A stretch of 64,000 nucleotides of DNA from Cyclobacterium plantarum (GCF_011290685.1 NZ_JAANYN010000010.1:1-64000); one strand, 5' to 3'; shown: positions 17,413-26,172, counted from the first letter of the stretch. Notes: generated by a model from the sequence alone, not told the origin. Numbers and translations: made by a program.

Positions 17413-19857
17413 ATGAAATTTGTTTCTAACCATTACCTGAAAGTGTACTTTTTGATTAGCTGGGTGCTTTTGGGGATGTCCCCTGCCTATGCGCAGGACA
17501 GCACCACTTTTACCAGCGGTCTGTACCTGGAAAATATTCACCGGTATGGCAGGGAGGTGATCTTTACGGATCCTGTGGCGTTCCAGTTGGCCGAAGGGAC
17601 TTTCCAAAAACCGGAAGAAGGACAGGGGATTTCAGCAGATGTGGATGCCGTTTGGAAGACCATACAGCCCGCAGAAGATGGTAAATTTAAGGGGCGTATA
17701 AGAAGTGGGTACCTCTACCTTACCTATGATTCGGATAAGAAACAAAATGCCCTGCTTAAGGTAAGTGGCAGCAGCATGATGTATGTCAATGGTGTTCCGA
17801 GAGCAGGAGATATCTATGGAGATGGATGGCTTTACCTGCCCATAGCCCTGGAAAAAGGAGAAAATGAGATTTTGGCCCGATTTAACGGACTTTGGTCAGG
17901 AATAGCCGCTGAACTCCTTCTGGATCAAAAACCGGTTCTTTTGAAAGTAGCGGATGCCACCCTTCCGGATATTGTATTGGGAGAGGACAATAGTGCACTT
18001 ATGGGAGCCGTAGTGGTCATCAACAATACTTCCAAGCCCATCAGCAATGCCACAATGCAGGCAATTGTGGACGAAAAAACAGTAAGCACTGCGCTCCCCA
18101 CCATTCCGCCCATGAGCATTCGGAAGGTAGGCTTTGAAATAAATGCCGGAAATATATCGGAAACGGGAGAACATACCTGTTCCCTAAACCTTTTCCTGGG
18201 AAACAAAGTAGTCGATAATCGAACCATAAGCCTGGATGCAAGAGAAGGCACTGAACATTACAAGCAAACGTTCATCAGCGAAATAGATGGTAGTGTGCAG
18301 TATTATGGTGTGGCACCCCAAACGGATGGTGAAAGTCCCGGCTCAGCCTTATTTTTATCCGTGCATGGTGCAGGCGTGGAAGCCATAGGGCAGGCAAGGG
18401 CCTACCAACAAAAAGACTGGGGAACATTGGTCGCCCCTACCAATCGCCGGCCCAGGGGATTCAACTGGGAAGACTGGGGCAGGATAGATGCCATGGAAGT
18501 CCTGGACCTGGCAGTAGAAAAGTTCAAACCTGATCCCTCCCGGATCTACCTGACCGGGCACTCCATGGGCGGACACGGCACCTGGTATTTGGGAGCCACC
18601 TTCGCCGGAAAATGGGCGGCAATCGCTCCCTGCGCCGGCTATCCCACGCTGATGGGTTATGGCTCTGCTGACGGAAAAATCCCGGAAAACCCCGAAAGCG
18701 AACTGGAAAAAACCTTGTTAAGGGCCAGCAACCCCAGTAACACCATAGAGCTGGCAAAAAACTATGCCTCGGGAGGGGTCTACATTCACCATGGAGACAA
18801 TGACCGGGTCGTCTCTGTCAATTATGCCCGGCAAATGCGGGGCATTCTGGCTGCATTTCATCCGGACTTCAGCTATTATGAATACCCGGGAGGCAGCCAT
18901 TGGTTTGGAAGCGAAAGTGTGGACTGGCCACCATTATTCGATTATTTCAAATGGCATGAGCGTAGCCCCGACAGCCTGACCCATTCCATCGATTTTGCCA
19001 CCGCGAATACAGCTGTTTCCTCCAATAACAAATGGCTGCATATCCTGCAACAGGAACAATCCCTGGCCTACAGCCGGGCCAATCTACAACGTGACATGGA
19101 AGGGTTGAAAATCAGTGGGCAAACAGAAAATATAGCGGTGCTGGGCATTGATACCGGGGATTTTCAGCTCGGAGATAGCATTTCTCTGGACCTGGACGGG
19201 AAAGAGCTGGTATGGATAAAGGACCAAACACCTACCCTTTACCTGCACAAAAGCAATGAGGCCTGGACACCGGGACAAAAACCTGACCCTTCTGCCAAGG
19301 GCATCCATAGAAACGGAACTTTCAAAGAGCCCTTTAACCACCGGATGATTTTCGTGTACGGCACGGCCGGTAACAAAGCTGAAAATGAATGGGCTTACAA
19401 TAAGGCGCGTTTTGATGCAGAAAGCTGGTATTACCGGGGTAATGGTGCCGTGGACCTGATTTCAGACCGGGAATTTGATCTGGAGGAATATGCGGACAGA
19501 GGGATCATTATTTATGGCAATTCCGATACCAACCGGGCTTGGAAAACGCTCCTGAGCGAAAGTCCCATTCAGGTCAGCAGGAATGAGATCAGCATGGGAG
19601 AGGAAGTTTTCCCTCAGGATAACCTGGGAACATATTTCATGGTCCCAAGAAGCGACAATGACATACTTAGTATTGCCGTTGTCAGCGGTACTGGGCTTAA
19701 GGGACTTCATACAGCCAATGCCAACCAGTATTTTGCAGGCGGAAGTGGATTCCCGGATTTCGTTATATTTTCCTCCGAGCTGCCGGTAAAGGGCATTGAT
19801 GCCATCAAGGCTGCCGGGTTTTACGGGAATGACTGGAGTTTACATGGCAGGGAATAA
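17413..19857 (+). CDS. Large secreted alpha/beta hydrolase (esterase/peptidase-like)
   Basis: The 814-residue protein starts with a signal peptide ending near AYAQD (about residue 28). An N-terminal beta-rich part (to about 280) leads into an alpha/beta hydrolase domain with SVHGAGVEA near 316 (oxyanion region), the nucleophile elbow LTGHSMGGHG near 380, GDNDRVVS near 460 (acid) and GGSHWFG near 495 (His). A C-terminal beta-rich region follows. This combination resembles prolyl oligopeptidase/esterase-D type secreted hydrolases of Bacteroidota. Substrate unknown; the three catalytic residues are present. It is a single-gene unit ending before a strong hairpin. Confidence 0.85.
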   Translation: MKFVSNHYLKVYFLISWVLLGMSPAYAQDSTTFTSGLYLENIHRYGREVIFTDPVAFQLAEGTFQKPEEGQGISADVDAVWKTIQPAEDGKFKGRIRSGYLYLTYDSDKKQNALLKVSGSSMMYVNGVPRAGDIYGDGWLYLPIALEKGENEILARFNGLWSGIAAELLLDQKPVLLKVADATLPDIVLGEDNSALMGAVVVINNTSKPISNATMQAIVDEKTVSTALPTIPPMSIRKVGFEINAGNISETGEHTCSLNLFLGNKVVDNRTISLDAREGTEHYKQTFISEIDGSVQYYGVAPQTDGESPGSALFLSVHGAGVEAIGQARAYQQKDWGTLVAPTNRRPRGFNWEDWGRIDAMEVLDLAVEKFKPDPSRIYLTGHSMGGHGTWYLGATFAGKWAAIAPCAGYPTLMGYGSADGKIPENPESELEKTLLRASNPSNTIELAKNYASGGVYIHHGDNDRVVSVNYARQMRGILAAFHPDFSYYEYPGGSHWFGSESVDWPPLFDYFKWHERSPDSLTHSIDFATANTAVSSNNKWLHILQQEQSLAYSRANLQRDMEGLKISGQTENIAVLGIDTGDFQLGDSISLDLDGKELVWIKDQTPTLYLHKSNEAWTPGQKPDPSAKGIHRNGTFKEPFNHRMIFVYGTAGNKAENEWAYNKARFDAESWYYRGNGAVDLISDREFDLEEYADRGIIIYGNSDTNRAWKTLLSESPIQVSRNEISMGEEVFPQDNLGTYFMVPRSDNDILSIAVVSGTGLKGLHTANANQYFAGGSGFPDFVIFSSELPVKGIDAIKAAGFYGNDWSLHGRE

Positions 19858-19931
19858 AGAAATAGGAATAACATAAGCTCAATTCTCATGCCTTAGGGAT
19901 TATAAAACTAAATTCCACTTTTCCAAAGGAA

Positions 19932-19985
19932 AAAATGTCTAGGATCACATTTTTTCGAAAGAAAAAATGTGATCCTAGACATTTT
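19932..19985. terminator. Perfect 25-bp hairpin with GAAA loop
   Basis: Positions 19932-19956 and 19961-19985 are exact reverse complements, joined by the tetraloop GAAA. The outer ends are A-run and T-run, so it can serve as a bidirectional terminator between the convergent genes ending at 19857 and 20084. Its length and perfection are well beyond a usual terminator. Confidence 0.75.
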
Positions 19986-20083
19986 ATTGAACCAAAAAAT
20001 CATCGCGCTGACTGGTGAATGCATTACCTATCGGCTAATGGAGCTGTCAAAAGGAACAAAATCAGGCATTCAGGCTTAACTTG

Positions 20084-21211
20084 CTATTGTTCAACTGGTC
20101 CCACAAAATCCCTGAAATTCTCCTTTGAAATAACCTCAACACTGGTATTGTATGTGTTTACAAATATTGCCGGAATATTCACTCTGGCTTTTGGATTCCA
20201 TTTGAATTCAAAAGCCGTAATCTTTCCATCTGACTCCTCCACGTAGTCAATTTCCTGTTGGTATCTGGTCCGCCAAAAATAGGTATTACAGTACCTTTTG
20301 TAATAATGGTTTCGCTTAAGCCTCTCAGACATTAGGAAATTTTCCCATAAAATGCCTGTATCATTTCGCAATCCAACCGGGTTGAAATTTTGAATGATTG
20401 CATTTCGGACGCCATTGTCGTAGAAATAAATCTTCCGGTTGGTTTTGATCTCGTTGCGAAGATTACGACTAAATGAAGTTATCGGAAAAACAATGTAGGA
20501 CAGTTCCAGTAAATGAATATAGCTTGAAACCGTGTTCTTATCCACCCCAGTTAGCTGAGCCACTTCATTGTAGCTCACTTCACTACCGACCTGAAAGGCC
20601 AACGCCTGCAGAATTTTTTCCAGTACTTCTGGCTTTTTGATATGGCCCAAAGAGAGAATATCTTTAAACAAATAACTTTGGGTAATCTCATTAAGGATTT
20701 CCCTTTCCTCCCCTTTATTATTAAGGACATCGGGATAATATCCGTATATCAAGCGATTGTCCAGGTCTCTCAGGGCATCCAAATATCCGAGCGATTTCTC
20801 ATATTCTTCGTAGGAGATTGGATACAGGAAAAATTCGAATTTTCGTCCTGTCAGCGGTTCATTGGTGTAATTTCGTAGCTCAAAAGCCGATGAACCGCTC
20901 ACAATCAACTGAACGTTCTTGAATTGGTCGTGAATAATTTTTGCAGTAATTCCAATATGCTCTATCCGTTGTGCCTCATCTATAAAAATGATCCTTGAAT
21001 CTCCTATTATTGTTTCAATCTCTTTGGTGTTTGGGTTGGTAAGCCTCTGCCTTACCAATGGGTCATCTCCATCCAGAAAAAGAAACTCTCTTTCCTGTAA
21101 AACTGCTCGGATAAGTGTCGTTTTGCCGACCTGTCTCGCACCGATCAGTATAATGGTTTTCCCCTTAAATAGCTTTTGGGATATCTGACTTTGCAGGCTT
21201 CTTTCGATCAT
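20084..21211 (-). CDS. AAA (AAA_14) ATPase with DUF4143 domain, number 1
   Basis: The 375-residue protein has Walker A GARQVGKTT (about 23-31), Walker B RIIFIDEAQ (near 75), the sensor-like VSGSSAFEL, a winged-helix-like middle (VSYNEVAQLTGVDKNTVSSY near 210), and the C-terminal DUF4143 nuclease-like region (GILWENFLMSERL, EIDYVEESDGKITAFEFKW). The E-I-D-Y...F-E-F-K pattern resembles PD-(D/E)xK folds. Family function is not established. Two tandem dyads lie 15-74 nt before its start, which suggests autoregulation through the winged helix; that is inference. It differs strongly from ATPase 2 at 22869-24044. Confidence 0.87.
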   Translation of the reverse strand: MIERSLQSQISQKLFKGKTIILIGARQVGKTTLIRAVLQEREFLFLDGDDPLVRQRLTNPNTKEIETIIGDSRIIFIDEAQRIEHIGITAKIIHDQFKNVQLIVSGSSAFELRNYTNEPLTGRKFEFFLYPISYEEYEKSLGYLDALRDLDNRLIYGYYPDVLNNKGEEREILNEITQSYLFKDILSLGHIKKPEVLEKILQALAFQVGSEVSYNEVAQLTGVDKNTVSSYIHLLELSYIVFPITSFSRNLRNEIKTNRKIYFYDNGVRNAIIQNFNPVGLRNDTGILWENFLMSERLKRNHYYKRYCNTYFWRTRYQQEIDYVEESDGKITAFEFKWNPKARVNIPAIFVNTYNTSVEVISKENFRDFVGPVEQ

Positions 21212-21225
21212 AGCAATTTTTTGTA

Positions 21226-21285
21226 TTCACCAAAATTACCGATTATTGGTGAATTAATTCACTAAAAATACCGATTTTTGGTGAA
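21226..21285 (-). promoter_or_regulatory. Two tandem dyads upstream of ATPase 1
   Basis: Two 28-nt imperfect palindromes (21226-21253 and 21258-21285) each run from TTCAC(C/T)AAAA to TTGGTGAA with TACCGAT in the centre. The repeat period is 32 nt, close to three helical turns. They lie directly upstream of the ATPase start at 21211 and so look like operator sites. Confidence 0.65.
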
Positions 21286-21352
21286 TTAAAGAATTAATAG
21301 CCAAGCGAATTATTTGACTCCTTTCCGTATTATCAAACTCCTTCCCCATGCC

Positions 21353-21442
21353 GAAGCCTAAAGGGCTTCAACAACAATAACCCCGGGAGAAACCCGGGGT
21401 CTGCCAGAATCCATCCTGCACACAACCCCGACAGGGGTTGAA
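21353..21442 (+). repeat. Three-stem repeat A, copy F3
   Basis: Same three hairpins as F1, with the central loop GAGAAA and last hairpin AACCCCGACAGGGGTT. Positions 21443-21670 are a tail whose last 80 or so bases match the tail after copy F2 (13740-13825); I see no gene in 21286-21670. Confidence 0.85.
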
Positions 21443-21670
21443 CAAAGTCCTCCTAACCAACTGGCCTATCCTGAAATAAGGTCTCCACTTCCACCCTCAA
21501 AAGGAAGAAATGGTGTATTAACTATAACCCGATGTTCAAAATTTAAAATATGGAGTCTAAATAAACAGGGTTTGTAAGCCTACTGCTGTATCCTTTGTTA
21601 AAGCCATCAATTCTAATCCAGGATGATAATCCCTCCACATGCTAAAAATAATTGCGCTCAGATTCCGAAA

Positions 21671-22813
21671 TCATAAATCTATTCTGAGCCGTACAAAGCC
21701 CAGTTCATCCTCCATATTCTCAAAAATCCAGATCGCTCCGTCTTTGACAAAATAGGTATCTGAAACCTTACTTAATTCCGGTATACCGGACTCCGCCAAC
21801 ATCTCCAAATTTTTGTCAAATACGGTCAGGTAAATATTGCTATTGTTGACGGATTCAAATTGCCGGCCATTTTCCATTTCCACTTCTAAATCTGTCTGGT
21901 AAGAAAACCGATAAAATCGTTCATTGACTTTATCCCAAATTAGTGGCTCAAAAGTTATTTCTGCCAATCCTTTTGCATAAATGCGGTACAGGGCCTCATC
22001 GCTATCCACTTGCTTGGGATAGTAAGGCGTTTTTTGGTCGGGCGTTAATCGACTTTCATAAGTTTTTAATATCAAACTATCGCTTTCAGGAAGGTACACG
22101 TACAATTCATTGAATGCATTATTGCTGATTATGATTTTCTCCCCTCCTGCCTTAACTAAAACCTGAGATCCTAAGCCCCCTCCATTGACATGTACCACAT
22201 TGTATTCTTCCAACTTATCAAATGCCGGGAGATCCAATTCGGTAAGTTTAGAATTGGCCATATCCGCCTTCAACAACTGCTTAAACTTTGCACTCCAATC
22301 CGCTAAAAAACCTAAATACTGGTTACTTTAACCAGGAATTATGGACTTAAAGAGAAAACGGTTCCCTCCTTCCAAAATCAATAACTCATCTAGTAATTGC
22401 TGGATTTTTACTTCATTTAATTTCTCTCCTTCCAAATTAAAGGTTGCTGCATGCTTCAAAGAGCCGGCTACCAGGACGCTGTCTTCCCCCAAAAGAAAAA
22501 AAGGTGTGAAAGAGGGACCCGTACCTTGAGCTCCCTCCTTTTCAAATGGAATTTTTTTCACCAATTTCAATTCATCCAGGTCTATTTTTTCAAGTGCGTG
22601 GTCCGTTCGGTTGTAATTGTATAGAAATCTTCCGTCGGCTGACAATTCGGAATCTCCCAGATTTCTTCTGAGGAAAAGGATTTCATCTCCCGGATCGACC
22701 AGGACGGTATCCAAAGAAAAAACGAGTTTCCGTTCTTGCCCGATTTCCTGTTTTTCAGGACTTCCGCAGCCGGCTAATAAAAGAAGTAAGATAAAAAAAA
22801 TAAATTTATACAT
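21671..22813 (-). pseudogene. DUF4221-type lipoprotein copy 3, interrupted by nonsense codon
   Basis: A family member with lipobox LLAGC (Cys16) reads normally for 161 codons from 22813, then hits TAA at 22330-22328. The same frame continues without further stops for 17 codons plus the 201-codon remainder to 21671, ending in the normal FVKDGAIWIFENMEDELGF. Copy 1 has TCT GAT where this copy has TAA AGT. It also lacks about four residues present in copy 1 after VNG. Either it is a recent pseudogene or the stop is a sequencing error; the open remainder argues for very recent loss. Confidence 0.85.
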
Positions 22814-22868
22814 GATCAGAGATTAAGCCTATAGTATAAAAATAAAATTGCTCTTTAGAAAGGGGCTT

Positions 22869-24044
22869 TTAGTTTCCTTCTGTTTCGTTATATTTTTTTT
22901 TAATGTCTTCACAAAACTCCAGCAGGGAATAATTCCTCACCCCTCCCTTTAGCGGATAACCTTCTTTAACCCGGGAAATAACCGCCCCATTAGCGGCCTT
23001 AGTATCCTCCATGCTAATTAAAAAGCCTTTACTGATTTTGGGGGAGAGGGTGTTTTTGATTTCAATGGCCCATTCCACTTTTCCGGATTTAACCAGTAAT
23101 AGATCACACTCTGCTCCCTGATGGGTTCGGTAGAAATAATATTGGTAATCGGATCCAAGCAGATTGATTACCTGCTCGATGACAAAGGTCTCCCAGGAAG
23201 CGCCGATCAGCAACTGATTGATCAATTCGTCGTAGGACTTTACACCTGCCAAAGCGTGTAAAAGACCTGTATCCCGGATATATACCTTGGGGGATTTTAC
23301 CAAACGCTTTTTCACATTTCGGTGATAGGGCTGCAGGATTCTGACCATAAACGATCCTTCCAGGAATTCCAGGTAACGGCTCACTGTGGGCCTCGTGACC
23401 CCCAGTGCCCGGGCGAAATTATCCCCGTTCCACAAGCTCCCCTGCACATGGGCCAACATCATCCAAAACCGTTCCACCAGCTTTGGATCTGTATTCAACC
23501 CCAATAGGCCAAGATCCCTTTCGATATAGGTTTTGATGAAATTTTCCCTCCACAAATTACTGACCCGCTCAGTAGATGCGAGGAATGACAGCGGATAACC
23601 ACCCCGCATCCAAAGGCGCTCCATTTCCTCAATTAATATTTCTTTCATCGTAAAAGGAGTGAGCTCGATATATCCTATCCTCCCCGCCAAGGAATCCGCA
23701 CTACTCCGAATAAGGTCGGGTGATGCTGAGCCCAAGAGGATAAACCTTCCCGGCCTTCTGTCTTCATCAATGGAACTGCGAAGTTCCTCAAATAGCTCAG
23801 GCATCAATTGAATTTCGTCCAGAATAACAGTACTATCCTGATGATTTGTAAAAAACAGTTCTACATCACTCAGCTTCGCCCTGTCGCTGGCCTTTTCAAG
23901 GTCCAGGTAAATTTTATTTTTTCCCCAGGAAAGATTCTTGACCAAGGTAGTTTTTCCAACCTGCCTTGGACCTACAATCCCTACTGCAGGGAATATTTCC
24001 ATATATTCTTCAAACAGTGCCTGAATATACCTTTGCTTAACCAT
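22869..24044 (-). CDS. AAA (AAA_14) ATPase with DUF4143 domain, number 2
   Basis: The 391-residue protein has Walker A GPRQVGKTT (about 24-32), Walker B TVILDEIQL near 75, LLGSASPDL near 105, a winged-helix-like segment (NGDNFARALGVTRPTVSRYLEF near 210) and the DUF4143 part with RDTGLLHAL, GASWETFVIEQVI, AECDLLLV and AIEIKNT. The order E-C-D-L...E-I-K again suggests a PD-(D/E)xK-like core. It follows the pseudogene DUF4221 copy 3 by 55 bases on the same strand, upstream of it in transcription. A perfect 15-bp dyad lies 56 nt before its start. Confidence 0.88.
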   Translation of the reverse strand: MVKQRYIQALFEEYMEIFPAVGIVGPRQVGKTTLVKNLSWGKNKIYLDLEKASDRAKLSDVELFFTNHQDSTVILDEIQLMPELFEELRSSIDEDRRPGRFILLGSASPDLIRSSADSLAGRIGYIELTPFTMKEILIEEMERLWMRGGYPLSFLASTERVSNLWRENFIKTYIERDLGLLGLNTDPKLVERFWMMLAHVQGSLWNGDNFARALGVTRPTVSRYLEFLEGSFMVRILQPYHRNVKKRLVKSPKVYIRDTGLLHALAGVKSYDELINQLLIGASWETFVIEQVINLLGSDYQYYFYRTHQGAECDLLLVKSGKVEWAIEIKNTLSPKISKGFLISMEDTKAANGAVISRVKEGYPLKGGVRNYSLLEFCEDIKKKYNETEGN

Positions 24045-24099
24045 GGATTGAACTAAATTCCATGTAAATATAAATCAAAAAGTGGATCTTTGAAATTAT

Positions 24100-24144
24100 T
24101 TTACCATGAAAATCGAAAATATGATTTTTGATTTTCATGGTAAA
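24100..24144 (-). promoter_or_regulatory. Perfect 15-bp dyad upstream of ATPase 2
   Basis: TTTACCATGAAAATC at 24100-24114 is the exact reverse complement of 24130-24144, with a 15-nt centre. Position relative to the ATPase start (24044) and the outer TTyACC/GGTrAA ends are shared with the dyads of ATPase 1. Confidence 0.65.
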
Positions 24145-24184
24145 TTCATACTTCATAAATCGAAATGATAGCGTAGGTACGAGA

Positions 24185-24242
24185 AAAGTTGATCGTCTAA
24201 AGGCAGATACGTCAAAGTTGATCGTCTAAAGGCAGATACGTC
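24185..24242. repeat. Tandem direct repeat, 2 x 29 bp
   Basis: The 29-base unit starting AAAGTTGATCGTCTAAAGGC occurs twice without change (24185-24213, 24214-24242). A diverged single copy precedes repeat R3 near 24625-24651, so the unit is part of the flank of inverted repeat A copies. Confidence 0.85.
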
Positions 24243-24245
24243 AAA

Positions 24246-24335
24246 TTCAACCCCTACCGGGGTTGGTTATAATCGGTAGTCCGGGAGCCGTGGGCTGCAC
24301 CCACGGTTATTGCTGTTCAGGCCCTTCAGGCCTGG
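24246..24335 (-). repeat. Three-stem repeat A, copy R2 (inverted)
   Basis: Minus-strand copy of the GTGGG-stem subfamily with AACCCCGGTAGGGGTT as its last hairpin. The whole gene-free stretch 24045-25232 consists of dyad, tandem repeat, four alternating repeat A copies and their flanks. Confidence 0.85.
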
Positions 24336-24455
24336 GGTCAATGAGAGAAGTATAAAAAGCCGAGAAGGAATTCAGACCATTCCGGTCCTGTGGTCCGACA
24401 TCACCAATCGAAATATTGATCTTATTGATTGCCCATGAAAAATACGGTAGAAACC

Positions 24456-24546
24456 GAAGCCTGAAGGGCTTCAACAACAATAACTCCGGGCGAAACCCGG
24501 GGGCTGCGAGAACCCAACCTTCACCCAACCCCGGCAGGAGTTGGAC
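24456..24546 (+). repeat. Three-stem repeat A, copy F4
   Basis: Forward copy of the CCGGG-stem subfamily; one base of the central stem has drifted (ACTCCGGGCGAAACCCGGGGG) and the last hairpin reads AACCCCGGCAGGAGTT. Confidence 0.85.
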
Positions 24547-24651
24547 ATAGTCCGGCCAATCATGAAATATGGTCTCCTCTGCAATCCTCAGATCGAAAAT
24601 GACGCTGAATGTTAGGAGAATAGTCGTTTTTCTAAAGGCAGCTACGTAAGG

Positions 24652-24741
24652 TTCAACCCCTATCAGGGTTGGTGATGAGCGGTAGTCCGGTAGCCGTGGG
24701 CTGCACCCACGGTTATTGCTGTTCAGGCCCTTCAGGCCTGG
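24652..24741 (-). repeat. Three-stem repeat A, copy R3 (inverted)
   Basis: Minus-strand copy; last hairpin AACCCTGATAGGGGTT, central stem CCGTGGG/CCCACGG. The 160 bases that follow resemble those that follow R1. Confidence 0.85.
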
Positions 24742-24904
24742 GATACATTGGGAAGTCAGTAGGAGCAGAATAGGAAATCAAAAGTGTTTTATCTGATTCC
24801 AGCTCAATTATTCTGACTGAAAATCTAAAATTACTTTCGAATCAGGTTCTAGCTAGTGGATTCATTTGCGCTCTTACCCGATTATCGACGATCTTCTCGA
24901 CGCC

Positions 24905-24995
24905 GAAGCCTGAAGGGCTTCAACAATAATAACCCCGGGCGAAACCCGGGGACTGCAAGAATCCAACCTTCACGCAACCCCGGTAGGGGTTGAAC
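24905..24995 (+). repeat. Three-stem repeat A, copy F5
   Basis: Forward copy with CCCCGGGCGAAACCCGGGG and AACCCCGGTAGGGGTT. The following 200 bases resemble the tail after F3 (for example CCAACTG-CCTATCC-GAAATAAGG). Confidence 0.85.
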
Positions 24996-25232
24996 AGGGC
25001 GCTGCATACCAACTGTCCTATCCGGAAATAAGGGCTCCTCGCCAACCTCTGTGGGATATATAGTGTATTTACCATCACCCGCTTTCGATATTTGCAATGG
25101 CGAATTCAACTAAACAGCGTTTGTAACCTCACTATCGGGGATGCTTTAGGTATAGGATTAAATCAAAATACTACCAATCTATTCGGTCCGATGGCTATCA
25201 ACCTATCCGTCATCGTGTAAAATCAGCAATCA

Positions 25233-25835
25233 TCATTCCTTCCGCTGTATCACGTAATTCTTGATGGGACTGTGCATGCTGACCTCCTGCAATTTACCAT
25301 TCTCGTATTGGTAGTTGTTTTCGTTACCTTCCACATAGGTATCGTAGGCCCCATTTCCTTTGGCGGTAATGCTGGCAAATTGGCCGTGGTTTTCAGTAAT
25401 CATCCTTTTTTTACTTTTCGGTTCCTCAAAAAACAAACGAACCGCACTGTAGTCGATTTTTTCACTGACCTGATCATTGAATTCATATTTATAGGAATTG
25501 GCCCTGATCTCATAGACCCCATCTTCCAGCCAAATCCTGGATAGAAAATTTCCCCGGTTGGTCTTTTTTTCTACGGATGATTCGATAAACTGCCCCTGAT
25601 GGTATTTTACCTCAGTGGTATAATCCAGGTTGATCCGCCCAAAAAACCAGAAGCTCACCTCACTTCTCAGCAAAAAATACGTGGTATCGGATTTGGTTTC
25701 TTTGGTGGCTACCATGTCACCAATGCTGATGCCCAGAATGCTAATCTCATATTCATGCCTTTCCTGAGCTTGGAGCAGCATGGGTGAAAAAGCTAAAATA
25801 AGGGCAGCAATTGGAACAAGGGGATTTTTTAACAT
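25233..25835 (-). CDS. Secreted DUF6134-like protein
   Basis: The 200-residue protein has a signal peptide ending near LQAQE (residue 24) and then a beta-rich body: YEISILGISIGDMVATKE, FWFFGRINLDYTTEV, GNFLSRIWLEDGVYEI. The pattern is that of the DUF6134 family, whose shape suggests an antiparallel beta sandwich; function unknown. It is isolated between repeat A and repeat B regions. Family assignment is from memory of the pattern. Confidence 0.65.
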   Translation of the reverse strand: MLKNPLVPIAALILAFSPMLLQAQERHEYEISILGISIGDMVATKETKSDTTYFLLRSEVSFWFFGRINLDYTTEVKYHQGQFIESSVEKKTNRGNFLSRIWLEDGVYEIRANSYKYEFNDQVSEKIDYSAVRLFFEEPKSKKRMITENHGQFASITAKGNGAYDTYVEGNENNYQYENGKLQEVSMHSPIKNYVIQRKE

Positions 25836-26008
25836 GTAAATGCTTATTTATAAATTCTGGTTAGACCAATAGGTTTTATTTAGACAACAACGCATCAAAT
25901 TCAAAATAAGCTTAAACTTACCAAAAAATACTTCAAAGATGGGATTTGGGATAGCAGATTTGTGATTTGGGGGTATTGAATCGCCCATACACCCAAAATC
26001 ACATTTCC

Positions 26009-26081
26009 CCGCTTATATGTTCTTCTTATATGGTTTCTCTTTTTTTTTGAACCATATAAGAAATATAAGGGATTATAAGGG
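26009..26081. repeat. Repeat B, copy 1 (ATATAAG palindrome)
   Basis: CTTATATGGTTTC pairs across a T-run with GAACCATATAAG, and the outer parts (CTTATATGTTCTT and AAATATAAGGGATTATAAG) pair imperfectly. The gap 25836-26299 holds two such copies and no gene that I can see. Confidence 0.7.
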
Positions 26082-26172
26082 TGAAGTTTCCCGAATTACT
26101 TTACTCAATAAATATACATGCCTTCCGTCGGGATATGGGAAAGATCGCAAGTAAACCCTGAAATAAAAATAA

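Noticed and set aside
13173-24995. Repeat A clusters as CRISPR arrays
   Set aside because: Copies are about 90 nt, alternate in orientation, have irregular spacers of 105-165 nt that are similar to each other, and no cas genes are present.
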